The notes under the pieces are model-generated. The model was given only the letters and a program-made list of their open reading frames with translations. It had not been told where the DNA came from and ran no database searches. Shown here one piece after another: positions 22,541 through 31,271 of a stretch of DNA of 31,271 nt. A program made the translations under genes and the position numbers. Source of the DNA: Scedosporium boydii (Eukaryota; Ascomycota; Sordariomycetes; Microascales; Microascaceae); NCBI GenBank assembly GCA_002221725.1, contig NJFT01000340.1, positions 1 to 31,271 of the forward strand, read 5' to 3'. Positions within the stretch are counted from its first letter, which is position 1. Each line of letters opens with the position of its first letter.

Positions 22541-24690
22541 TCATTGAAAGAGATAACCTCCGGAACCTGAGGCAAGCTTCTGCGCGGTGGCCTTTTCAAT
22601 GCGCTCACCCAGCGTCGGTTCAACGCCATTAAAGAGATCTGTAGAGCAGGACATGTTAGCTCATTCCCCAACCCTCACAAGCCATCAACATTACATACCG
22701 TAAACCTTCTGACGCAGTTCCTTCGATTGGACACCAGCCACCGAACTGGCGACGTTATCAATGAAACGCTTATCTTGACCCGGTTCCCGGAGAAGTACAT
22801 TCCACAGCATCGTGGCCTGAGTGAAGTCGTCCTTTTCGAACTTGCTGCTGTAGCTGACTACCTCGCCGATCCATCTCTCATGTTCATGGGTCGTAGTCGA
22901 TATGGGCCCGTTCTTGCCAGTGGCGAACTCGACTGGGCGAAGCATGGACCCAACGTAATTGGGATCGTCTCCATAGTTGTCGCCAAAGTTCATGAAGCCG
23001 TCTCGTTGATAAGGGCAGTAGACTGGGCACTTTGCTCGGTTGGTGGGGAGCATCTGGTAGTTTGTGCCTAGACGATACCGGGCAGCGTCGGGGTACGAAA
23101 ACATGAGAGCTTGGAGCACTATGACAGAATTAGCGTAGCTCCATAATGTTCTTAGGGAGGATTGGAGAGGGACATACTGGGATCAGCTGATGGAGCCCAA
23201 CCTGGGACAATGTTCGAAGGCGAGAAGGCCGCCTGCTCGATGTCTACGAAGTAATTCTTTGGCTATTGGCATTTAGTATCTGCAAAAAACTTCAGCTATT
23301 CTGTCGCTACTTACGTTTTCGTTAAGTGTGAGAACGCCCACTTCACGGAGCGGGTAATCCTTATGCGGCCAGACCTTGGTCATGTCGAAGATGTTCCATC
23401 TGTAACTCTCTGCATCCTTCGGGTCCATGACCTGGAAGGAGATGGTCCGCTTCGGGTAGTCTCCTCTCTCGATGGCATCATACAGATCTTGGACAAGGTA
23501 GCCCGGGTTCTCACCAGCGACCTTCGTCGCGGCTGCAGCGTCGAATGTCTTGTTGCCCAACTGCGTCTTGATGTGGACTTTGATGTATTTGAACGAGCCA
23601 TCCTCCTTGGTCAGTTTGTACGTGTGCCCGCTAAAGGCATGCATGTGACGGAGAGAGGCGGGAACACCACGGTCGCTAAACAGGTGCATGAGCTAATGGA
23701 TGCTCTCTAGGTTGCCGACGTGGAAGCTTTATGCCTATCATCAGTGACACATTATGATGAAATATTCAGATGATATCTACGAGACTCACTCCCAGAACTA
23801 TCGAGGGCGTTAGTTGTCAGCCATCTTAAGAAGATGTTGGGGGCGATTGCTGCACTCACCATGTCGTCGTCAGGCCTGTTTGTGGCGGGATGTCTCTTAT
23901 GAGAGCGGTTCAAGGAGGGGAACTTGACGGGGCCTCGGATGAAGAAGACGGGCTTACAGCGCGGTCAGTCGTTATGAAGGTCGAGACCGATGATAGTCCA
24001 CAGGCGGTGCAAAACAGTGGCGGTAAGGAGTGGGGGGTAATCTTACGGTGTTGTTAAACACCCAATCGAGATTCCCCTCGTCGGTGTACGGCTTCATGGC
24101 CCAGCCATGGCATCGCGAATCGTGTCTGCGGAGCCACGCTCGGGACCAACAGTAGAGATCCATACACTTCGTCTTCTTACCTACTTCCTTCAAGAAGGTG
24201 GCGGAAGTAATGTCACTGCAGTCCTTTGTCACCACGAACTCACCGTATGCACTGCAGGAAAGGGTTAGACAAGTGGTATCAACCAGCCTGTACGAAGGGA
24301 ATAAATGAACATAAATTGCTTACCCTGCAGCTTTAGCATGGGCGACTCTATGAGGCAAGAAATTTTATTCTGTTAGTGGAAGCCATAGACAAGAGGACAT
24401 TGAGCAGATGGACTGAGTGCAGACGCACCTCTCAGGGATTCGCTCTCGAGCAAAGTGGGCAAGGGTCTCAATGAGCTGAGTGCTTTGCAGCAAGACAAGG
24501 CCTCCCGGCTTGTTATGTTCCTCTCGCAACTGGACCGTGTCTGTATTGTTGCGCTGGGGGCAACCTGTGCACTACGCGTTAGACAATGAGACACAGAACC
24601 TGGTCGCCGGGCAAATAGCTTAGGCCAGCTTTCACGTGTCCTTTCCAAGGCGGACTACATACCTTCGGCAAGGGTATAAACTTGAGGCAT
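22541..24690 (-). pseudogene. Catalase, interrupted by a stop codon and compensating indels
   Basis: Ten exons (24690-24663, 24564-24429, 24347-24324, 24251-24047, 23952-23860, 23797-23790, 23726-23315, 23262-23178, 23118-22699, 22638-22541) total 1509 bases, the size of a small-subunit heme catalase; one exon is only 8 bases. The catalytic His (RVAHAKAAGAYGEF), FNNTPVFFIR and the heme Tyr region (FSYPDAARYRLGTNY) are present. Three lesions are visible. TAG at 23693-23695 stands where Gln is expected in SIH-LMHLFSDRG. About five bases are missing near 24150-24168, removing the VRFST Arg region. One more base is lost near 24107-24114. Between the two indels the open frame reads unrelated residues, while the expected VGPERGSADTIRDA lies in another frame. 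The enzyme would have degraded H2O2. It is divergent from the GMC gene. Sequencing error could explain some lesions but hardly all. Confidence 0.88.
23693..23695 (-). other. Premature TAG codon in the catalase
   Basis: The minus-strand text runs CTA GAG AGC ATC CAT TAG CTC ATG CAC CTG, that is LESIH-stop-LMHL. Homologous catalases have Gln (CAG) at this place, so a single C-to-T transition is the simplest explanation. Confidence 0.85.
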
Positions 24691-25076
24691 GGTGATAGAG
24701 AGCTTGGTGTGAAGAGAGTAAGAATAAGGCAGATCAAGTGATGATTAGTCCACGGATATGGATGGTATCGAACAATGAACAATGTGCTTGCAGGTGGTGT
24801 CGAGCCAAAGGTATTTATGTTGTTGAAGGCTTAGCAATTCGAATTGAGATGTTTGCGATTTGTCGATTCACCCATCTGCCTTATAATTTACAGAGGATGT
24901 CGATGGTAGGAAACGTGCGAGGCGTAGAGAATCTAGAAAACAAAATGCAATATATAAACTTATGATTATCCCTATGATTAGGATTCCTTTCCACAAACAG
25001 GCTCTCATTAAAACTTGCCAATCAAGAGACAGTCACTCCAAGAACTTTTCCACCATCATCATTCATATCTTTCATC
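24691..25076. promoter_or_regulatory. Shared divergent promoter of catalase and GMC oxidoreductase
   Basis: The two starts are 386 bases apart and point away from each other, so both promoters fit in this gap. A TATATAA box at 24951-24957 lies 126 bases before the GMC ATG. A CAATG-rich patch (AACAATGAACAATGTGC) is near 24770. The arrangement suggests co-regulation of an H2O2-producing and an H2O2-removing enzyme; the regulator is unknown. Confidence 0.6.
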
Positions 25077-26822
25077 ATGCCTGCCCCAAAAGACGGAGCT
25101 CACTTTGACTTCATTGTCGTCGGTGGAGGCACCGCTGGCAACGTTGTTGCTGGCCGTCTTGCCGAGAACCCCAACGTCAGCATCCTCGTCATCGAGGCTG
25201 GCCGCGGTGACCCTGAGAATGAAGAGCTCATCACTACCCCTTCCTCCGCCATGGAACTTCGTGGCTCCGACTACGATTGGGGCTACAAGACAACTCTGGT
25301 CCGTCGTGACGACTATGAGAGGATTGAAAAGCCGAACACCCGTGGCAAGGTCCTGGGCGGTAGCTCTTCGTTGAACTACTTCACCTGGGTGCCCGGCTGC
25401 AAGCCCACCTTTGACAGATGGGCTGAGTTCGGCGGCCAGGAGTGGACCTGGGACCCCCTCATTCATTACCTCCGCAAGAGTGCCACATACCATGACGACC
25501 TTGGTTTGTACTCTAAGGATCTCCAGAAAGTGAGCAAGGGTGGTCCCCTGCCGGTCTCCCATGCTGAGCTCCTCGACGAGTTTGCCGACTTCCGTGACCG
25601 TGTCTCCAACGCCTGGGTCTCTCGCGACCACAAGATTCAAGAGAACATTTATGACGGAGAAATGATTGGCCTTACCCACTGCCTTGATACCATCTACAAG
25701 GGTCAGCGCTCCGGATCGTATCTCTTCGTCAAGAACAAGCCCAACATCACCATCCTGGCTTACACTCACGCCAAGAACATCACCATTGACGCTGGCCTCA
25801 CGGCCAAGGGAGTTGTCGTTATTGGTCCCAATGGTGGCGAGTAGTAGAGCGTCTACGCTACCCGCGAGGTCATCGTCTCCGAGGGTGTCTTCGAGAGCCC
25901 TAAGCTGCTTATGCTTTCCGGCATCGGCCCTAGGGACCAGCTCGAACGATACGGCATCAGGACTCTGGTGGAGTCTAACCACGTTGGTCAAAACTTGATT
26001 GACCACCCGGGTGTCCCGTTCGTCCTTCAGGTCAAGGAAGGCTACGGTGCCGACGACCACCTTCTCCGTCAGAGCTCAAAGTTTAGCGCTGCAGCTGAGA
26101 CGTACAAAAAGAATAGGACCGGTCCAAAGGCCTCTGGTCTCCTTGAGCTTGTTGGGTTCCCTCGAATTGATGATTACTTTCAGAAGGATCCGCTCTATAA
26201 GGAGAGGAAGGCCGCTAATGGCGGCAAGGATCCCTTCTCCCCCGAGGGCCAGCCTCATTTCGAGCTCGACTTTGTCTGCATGTTCGGCTCGGCCTTCCAG
26301 TGGCACTTCCCAACCCCCAAGGAGGGTAACCGTATCACCGTCGTCGTCGATCTTGTCCGCCCCGTTTCTGGCCCAGGTGAGGTGACCCTCCAGAGCAACG
26401 ATCCCCTTGTCCAGCCCGCCATCAACTTGAACTTCTTCGCCGACGACCTTGACATCGTCGGCATGCGCGAGGGAATTCGCTTCAGCTACGACGTCCTGAC
26501 TAAGGGCGAGGGCTTCAAGGATATCGTTGTTGCCGAATATCCATGGGACATGCCCCTTGATGATGACAAGCAAATGGAATGCGCGGTCCTAGACCGTTGC
26601 CAGACGGCGTTCCATCCCACTGGTACTTGCCGCCTCTCCAAGAACATTGGCCAGGGTATCGTTGATCCCAAACTCAAGGTCCATGGCGTCAAGAATTTGC
26701 GCGTTATCGACGCTTCCGTCATTCCTATTATTCCTGATTGCCGTATCCAGAACTCTGTTTACGCTATCGGCGAAAAGGGTGCTAACATGATTAAGGAGGC
26801 CCACAAGGATCTGTATGCTTAA
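25077..26822 (+). pseudogene. GMC-family FAD oxidoreductase with two consecutive TAG codons
   Basis: One intronless frame of 581 codons carries a full-length glucose-methanol-choline oxidoreductase, but codons 256 and 257 (25842-25847) are TAG TAG. The frame is the same before and after. The FAD Rossmann motif is FIVVGGGTAGNVVAGRL near residues 12-28. GMC signature 1 is NTRGKVLGGSSSLNYFTWV, signature 2 is ESPKLLMLSGIGP, and the C-terminal domain has FHPTGTCRLS with the first catalytic His. Where glucose oxidase has its second His, this protein aligns Arg in PDCRIQNSVYAIGEKGA, which I believe is normal for this subfamily. There is no signal peptide, so an intracellular or peroxisome-type alcohol or sugar oxidase or dehydrogenase is likely. 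As read, translation would end at 255 residues, leaving only the FAD half. Divergent from the catalase. Confidence 0.9.
25842..25847 (+). other. Tandem TAG TAG codons inside the GMC frame
   Basis: The text is GGC GAG TAG TAG AGC GTC TAC GCT ACC CGC GAG, where homologues have a continuous loop before the conserved REVIVSEG. Two adjacent amber codons with no frame change are unusual. If the ancestors were CAG CAG, two identical C-to-T changes explain them. Confidence 0.95.
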
Positions 26823-27608
26823 AAGAAGGGCCTGGCTGATAGGTTATATCTACTTAGTCTTGAGTGTACTTAATTTGTCAATCTTTGTTTTGCAGCTCAA
26901 TCATTGCAATTCTATTTACCCTTCTCCTTCCAAGATTGACGCTCTCCGGTGTGAAGTTAATCGTCAACACTTTGATGACATTCTATAGACTCGGCTGTGT
27001 TGTGATGTTCCACATCTCACTTGGAGGGTGCTGATGCTCGAGGTACCCTTTGGACTGGCCATATCTTGGATAATTGACCTTTTATACTTGGAAGGTACGA
27101 TCATGTTGCTTGTCTGTTAGATAATTCTATGGGAGAAATTATTCCTTCTTATCCTTGGAATCGGCAGCTATTCTGCTGCCGAAAAGAACCGCCGTTTCTC
27201 ACTAGTTTCTTCCTGAAAGCTACTCCTCTTTTGGGTCATTCCATCATTTCCGATGTCGGCTGTGACCTCATTTAGTATGGTCTTTTCTTCCTTTTAGGAC
27301 ACGCACATTAATTGGTTGACTTCTCAGGTTCGGCACTTCAGACATGTCACCCAAATGTTCTTGGCACCGCATAATCCAACACCATGTATCACGTGCCGAG
27401 TTAAGTGTATTGGTCTACATGCACGTGGACTTTGGACAGGGCTCAGCCTCTTCTCGCTGTTTCGGGCGTCGCTGCCTGGTCCCCGCCCTTGGTATTCTTC
27501 ATGTCGGGGCTCCAAGGACACGCTAGTTGGAGATTGCGACTTCCCCTCCGAGTAATCCGTATAACGAGGTACTCATGAGGTCAACTTGGATCTTCTATGG
27601 ACTGCCTG

Positions 27609-27619
27609 CCCCCCCCCCC
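27609..27619. repeat. Run of eleven C
   Basis: A C homopolymer followed by five T is visible; the length may be inaccurate. It lies in unassigned DNA and has no evident function. Confidence 0.9.
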
Positions 27620-29294
27620 TTTTTCCCGATTCACACATCCCATGTAATAATTTCTAAGCTTAGAACCTGTCCACCTTAGATATTTGTGATTGCGCTAACC
27701 GACAAACCAACACCGACAAATCCGGGCTTTATGAATTGTCGGTATTGCAAGTCACCCTCTAGTCTGTTAAAGATGACACAGTCAACCAGGGTCGTCTCCT
27801 TCTAATTGGAAAAACACTTCGATCCTCTGCCACTTTTTGCCATTGGATTGTTGCGGGACAGTCTTTCGACCCTGTCAATTTCAATACTCCGAAGAATCGT
27901 GTTCGACCACTTTCCCCACAAATGCGTTGCTTTCTCCATGTGGTTACCGTGATAATGCTCGCTTACCACTGACACGACTGAAATCATCCGGCAAAGGGAG
28001 ACTATATTCATGACCATGTTAGCTCAGTGTGGATGCTCCCTACTCCCTTCACCTAGTCTATTCACACATTAATGACAGTAAGAAGATTAAGCGCTGGGCA
28101 GCCTGGGGTCTCGACTCTTCAATTTTACTCCTCGTATTAAGATACCATCTAACATCCCCCAGCCTTCCACCATGCTCTCGGTACGAGATAATATGTTCCT
28201 CTGTAACTGACCAGATCCAAGTCGGCTATTAGGACAGACTCACAAACTTCCATAACGTTAGCTCTCGGACCGTCTTACCAGCTGCATGCCGCATGATGTG
28301 ACAACCGGGGGTATCATTGCGTCGAATACGTACTACGAGAACGACATGCCTCGTTATGAGGGTGGTGATGTCAACTCTGTGAGCACTGCCTCGACGAACG
28401 TTGCATCTAATAATATGCTTGTTACGGCCTACTAGCGTGGCGAAACCGGACTCAACTTCCCAAAGACAAGAAATGGCATGTCGTGTATCACGAACAGCAG
28501 CATCGCTGCCCCGAGATGACGACTGGTAAGACGAAATAGGAGGCTCGATTTCAAATTTACACATTAACCGGGCAGGCGAAAGGGACGCGTGGGTGCCAAG
28601 ATCGTGGTACGTATCTCGCTCACTCAGGTAACCCAAAAGTTGGCAAAGTCGAAACACGGTTTAGACTGGGAATTTGGGGGTTCATTCGTTTTACAAAGCT
28701 TAACAAAGCTTCGAAGTAGAACCTGTCGTCGATGCGGGTGATCGTGGACTTTCTGAGAGGTTAAGATTCGCATTTGCCGAAAAATCTACCGAATCTTCAA
28801 CATCAATGACGACGAACACGAAGTAGAAGGGCGGGAAGAAAGAACACTGGTTCCTGGTAATCCTCAAGACAGGATGCCAGGTTAAGTAAAGCGTTGCTTT
28901 CTAACGACTGAATCAAATGTTCCAAATGTTCTTTTGATCCCGCAACGAATGTCGTTTGTGCTTCCCAGGTCTGCTTCAGTTAGTGAAAACCTGACATGGT
29001 ATAATACCCCGATTATTCCCTCCTACCACGATCCATATTAAGCCGCGTGGCCGTCGCGGAACATTTCGTCTGTCTGCTTGGAAGAATAACATACGAAAAG
29101 CAAACGTCTTCTCTTCACTAAATATATTGATTAAAATGACGTGGCCCACGATGCTTCTCGACAGCTAGGATAATTACGTTCGCTAATAATACTGCCCGAC
29201 GAATCGCACGCTCGCAAATTACGCGTTACTCATCAAGAGGATAATAACCGCTATTAATAGTATATCATTCAGCTTCTCTACCAAACTGCGCCGG

Positions 29295-29301
29295 TATATA
29301 T
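29295..29301 (+). promoter_or_regulatory. TATA box of the tyrosinase gene
   Basis: TATATAT lies within GCCGGTATATATCCCAGG, 94 bases upstream of the tyrosinase ATG, a normal spacing for a fungal core promoter with a short 5' leader. Confidence 0.55.
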
Positions 29302-29394
29302 CCCAGGGCAGGCGCGATATCGAGTCACGATAGATTCGAGAACTCACTCTCGAGTATTCCAAATTGGCAAGTTCATTGGGTGATTTCACTAACC

Positions 29395-30917
29395 ATGGCT
29401 CCTTCGCTGCGCAACCTAGTCGTAAGCTTCTTGGTGGTTGGCGCTGCCCTTGGGGCGCCGGCTATCCAGGAGAGACAGGAGACCGCTACCTGTACATCTA
29501 CTAAGAAACGGCGCTCTTGGTAAGACTTTAACACGAAAGGGAAGAGGATAATAGATGGATCAGCATATACTGATGGTATCTCGTTTGCTCAGGCACTCAC
29601 TCTCAGATGAGGAGAAGCAGACATACATCGAAGCCGAACTCTGCCTGATGAACACGCCTTCCACCAGCGACCTCCGCGGTAGTAGGACAAAATTTGACGA
29701 TTTCCAAGCCATTCATATCCTCCAGGCCGAAATCGCTCACTTCGTTGTATGAGAGCCGTCATTTTGCGTTTCGTCATTTTGCTAATTTTGGTCCGCACGC
29801 CACTGAGTAGGGCCAATTTCTTCCGTTTCACCGCCTCTTTGTGTATGCCCACGAGTATGCCCTCGAAACCGAGTGCGGGTACGAGGGCGGCCAGGTGTGA
29901 GTCTTTTCCCGAGCATGTTTCGGGTCTAGGCTAAGGAAATTAATATGAATAAATAGATACTGGGCAGAAGAGCTTGACGCTGGGGCATTCTCGAAATCTA
30001 TACTCTTCGACCCGGAATTCGGCTTTGGGGGCAATGGTGTTGGCGACTCCCTGTGCATCCAGGACGGGCCGTTCGCTAACTACACTAACCCTCTCGGCCC
30101 GGGATACGAAATCAGTGATCACTGCATCCAGCGTCAGATAAGCGATCGTGCGAGCACCTCTGCGCAAGAGAGTGTCCTCGAGCGGTGCATGAACATGACT
30201 GACTTTATGGACTTCTGGCCATGCATCGAAGGTGGCCCCCATGGAGCAGGTCACGGAGGCGTTGGGGCCCAGGTACGTTCCCAACTTTTGAACCCGGTGT
30301 AAAAGAGAGGTGGCCTGAGCTTTTATTGACTCTTGGGAACGGTAGATGTTAAACCCAATTTCCAGCCCCGGGGACCCGCTCTTCATGCTTCATCACACAT
30401 GGCTAGATAGACTATGGGCCAAGTGGCAGGAACAAGATCCCGAAACTCGCCTGAGTGCGATTGGAGGAAACAATCGGGGTGGACTGGGTGGAGGATTCCC
30501 TGGAGGAGGGTTCCCTGGGGGAGACTTCCCTGACTTCCCCGGGTTTCCAGGAGATTTCCCTGGATTTCCTGGAGGTCCTGGAGGTCCGGGTGGAGGCGCC
30601 CCTATCCCCGAAGATCCCGAAAGCCCATCAGAAGGAGATCTAGAAGGGCCACCAGCTCCGCCATTCGGTGGCGGCGGTGGAGGTGCTTTCATGGGCATGA
30701 TCCGCCCTGATGATGTTCCGTAAGTGTAACTGCCTCTGGCTGGTAGAGGTGACGTCCGAGAAAGCTAATTTTTGTTGCTATTAGTGAACCGCAGGTCATC
30801 GGAGATCCGGGTAATGACACTACTCTGGACCATCTGCTGGAGATGTACGGCATCGTCGAGGATAGGACTATCGCTGAGGTCATGGATATCAGCGACTTGT
30901 GCTACGAATATGACTAA
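29395..30917 (+). CDS. Secreted tyrosinase-family copper oxidase with Gly/Phe/Pro-rich insert
   Basis: Six exons (29395-29519, 29593-29746, 29811-29896, 29957-30272, 30346-30719, 30785-30917) give 395 residues. The N terminus (LRNLVVSFLVVGAALGAPA) is a signal peptide. The type 3 copper sites are visible. CuA has His candidates in AIHILQAEIAHFV plus FLPFHRLFVYAHEYALETEC at about residues 96-115. CuB has PHGAGHGG near 220 and DPLFMLHHTWLDRLW near 237-251. The family oxidises phenols or catechols with O2. After CuB comes an insert of about 50 residues rich in Gly, Phe and Pro (GGGFPGGGFPGGDFPDFPGF and similar), then Gly-rich GGGGGGAF, then a conserved end with DLCYEYD. The exon 3/4 join gives GGQVYW where relatives have GGQPYW, so that junction is slightly uncertain. 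Intact as modelled. It is the last gene in the window. Confidence 0.92.
30459..30695 (+). repeat. Gly-Phe-Pro coding tandem repeat in the tyrosinase
   Basis: Imperfect 9-15 base repeats of the form GGA-TTC-CCT-GGA-GGA encode FPGG, FPG and GPGG units about a dozen times, followed by a GGCGGCGGTGGA run. This low-complexity DNA is prone to length change by slippage. Confidence 0.85.
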
Positions 30918-31250
30918 AATTGGGGACACTGAGGGACAGCTGGCTGCATACGAAATACAGCTTCAAGATCAATTTCCAAGATTCCTGAATTTATTCTGAG
31001 CTACTGATTTTTCTCTTTCTCTCTCATCCATCTCAGGGCGTCAGCCTTTTTTTGGTGGTCTTCCTTTTAGTATTTGGGGATACATGTTCTCTTGAAACTC
31101 GGCTCGACTATTATCCAACGCACCAAAGCGCTCTTCCATCTGGTAACGGCGTCAGTTCTCCAAGCAATTGTAACTGCTCAACCACTTCCAAGAAAACGGT
31201 CATTACCTCCGGAGCAAGGCGAAGACGTCTTGAGCCCGCAATGATCTCAA
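30918..31250. other. 3' flank of the tyrosinase gene
   Basis: These 333 bases have no recognised gene. The part near 31010-31060 is T/C-rich and probably belongs to the 3' untranslated region. Confidence 0.45.
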
Positions 31251-31269
31251 GGGGGGGGGGGGGGGGGGG
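31251..31269. repeat. Poly-G run of 19 bases at the window edge
   Basis: Nineteen G stand almost at the right end. Together with the poly-A at the left end this points to contig-edge artefacts, such as no-signal G calls of two-colour sequencing. Confidence 0.9.
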
Positions 31270-31271
31270 TG

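Larger units (their letters stand above)
26823..29394. other. Long stretch without a recognised gene
   Basis: This 2.57 kb contains a run of eleven C at 27609-27619 and several short frames without domains. Around 28270-28530 the plus strand shows protein-like text (TTGGIIASNTYYENDMPRYE) interrupted by stops, and a 142-codon minus-strand frame (28229-28657) overlaps it; neither is recognisable. The last part is AT-rich and contains the tyrosinase promoter. No mobile-element termini were identified. Confidence 0.45.

Noticed and set aside
25842..25847. UAG reassigned to glutamine in this organism
   Set aside because: TAG is the natural terminator of the acyltransferase, tannase and agmatinase genes in the same window, and the catalase also has indels, so decay is simpler.
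25815..25847. A 33-base in-frame intron removing the two TAG codons of the GMC gene
   Set aside because: A GT..AG pair exists (GTCGTT...TAGTAG), but 33 bases is too short for a fungal intron, the donor is poor, and removal would delete the conserved loop before REVIVSEG.
25059..26060. Antisense 333-codon open frame opposite the GMC gene
   Set aside because: It is a composition shadow of the well-conserved plus-strand gene; its protein has no domain.
28229..28657. Minus-strand 142-codon open frame as a gene
   Set aside because: Unrecognisable and overlapping equally weak plus-strand text; no splice or start context supports it.
30393..30698. Proline-rich protein on the minus strand at the tyrosinase repeat
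   Set aside because: It is the complement of the Gly/Phe/Pro repeat; Gly codons read as Pro on the other strand.
1..31271. Transposon, tRNA, rRNA or CRISPR features
   Set aside because: No transposase or reverse-transcriptase motifs, terminal repeats, cloverleaf-like segments or spaced direct repeats were found by eye.

Overview
The window looks like nuclear DNA of a filamentous ascomycete (Pezizomycotina, probably an Aspergillus/Penicillium-type Eurotiales). Genes are widely spaced, lie on both strands and carry introns of about 50-110 bases with GT..AG ends and CTRAC-like branch points. The protein families are those of fungal accessory regions: BAHD-like acyltransferase, tannase, MBOAT/wax-synthase-like acyltransferase, MFS and MATE transporters, TauD dioxygenase, GMC oxidoreductase and tyrosinase. 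I saw no rRNA, tRNA, CRISPR array or bacterial-type operon. The window opens with 46 A and closes with 19 G, which suggests contig-edge artefacts.

Layout. 1119-2188 (+) is a GST/failed-axon-like protein. It converges on a BAHD-like acyltransferase at 2500-4178 (-). A single-exon secreted tannase/feruloyl-esterase-type hydrolase lies at 5587-7239 (+). A graveyard stretch follows: ankyrin fragments in both orientations (7515-8100), a wax-synthase-like acyltransferase (8225-9261) that needs a very short intron, a frameshifted gene of an unnamed fungal family (9533-10280), and a decayed DNA copy of part of an agmatinase gene (about 10665-10985). Two transporters follow, an MFS carrier (11639-13501, -) and a MATE carrier (15226-16803, +). 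A complete seven-exon agmatinase with a signal peptide (17929-19507, +) converges on a seven-exon TauD-type dioxygenase (19957-21485, -). A catalase (22541-24690, -) and a GMC oxidoreductase (25077-26822, +) are divergent across a 386-base gap. Both are interrupted: the catalase by an in-frame TAG plus two compensating indels, the GMC gene by two consecutive TAG codons. About 2.6 kb without a recognised gene leads to a secreted tyrosinase with a Gly/Phe/Pro-rich insert (29395-30917, +).

How they may work together (inference). No PKS, NRPS, terpene synthase or transcription factor was found, so this is not a classical complete metabolite cluster as seen. Secreted hydrolase, agmatinase and tyrosinase, acyltransferases and two exporters would fit turnover or tailoring of phenolic esters or amides, with an H2O2-forming/H2O2-removing pair (GMC/catalase) that has decayed together. 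The most notable points are the co-decay of that divergent pair with only TAG stops, the agmatinase relic 7.5 kb from its intact copy with intron sequence preserved, and the tyrosinase insert. Exon models were built by hand and every listed spliced length is a multiple of three.
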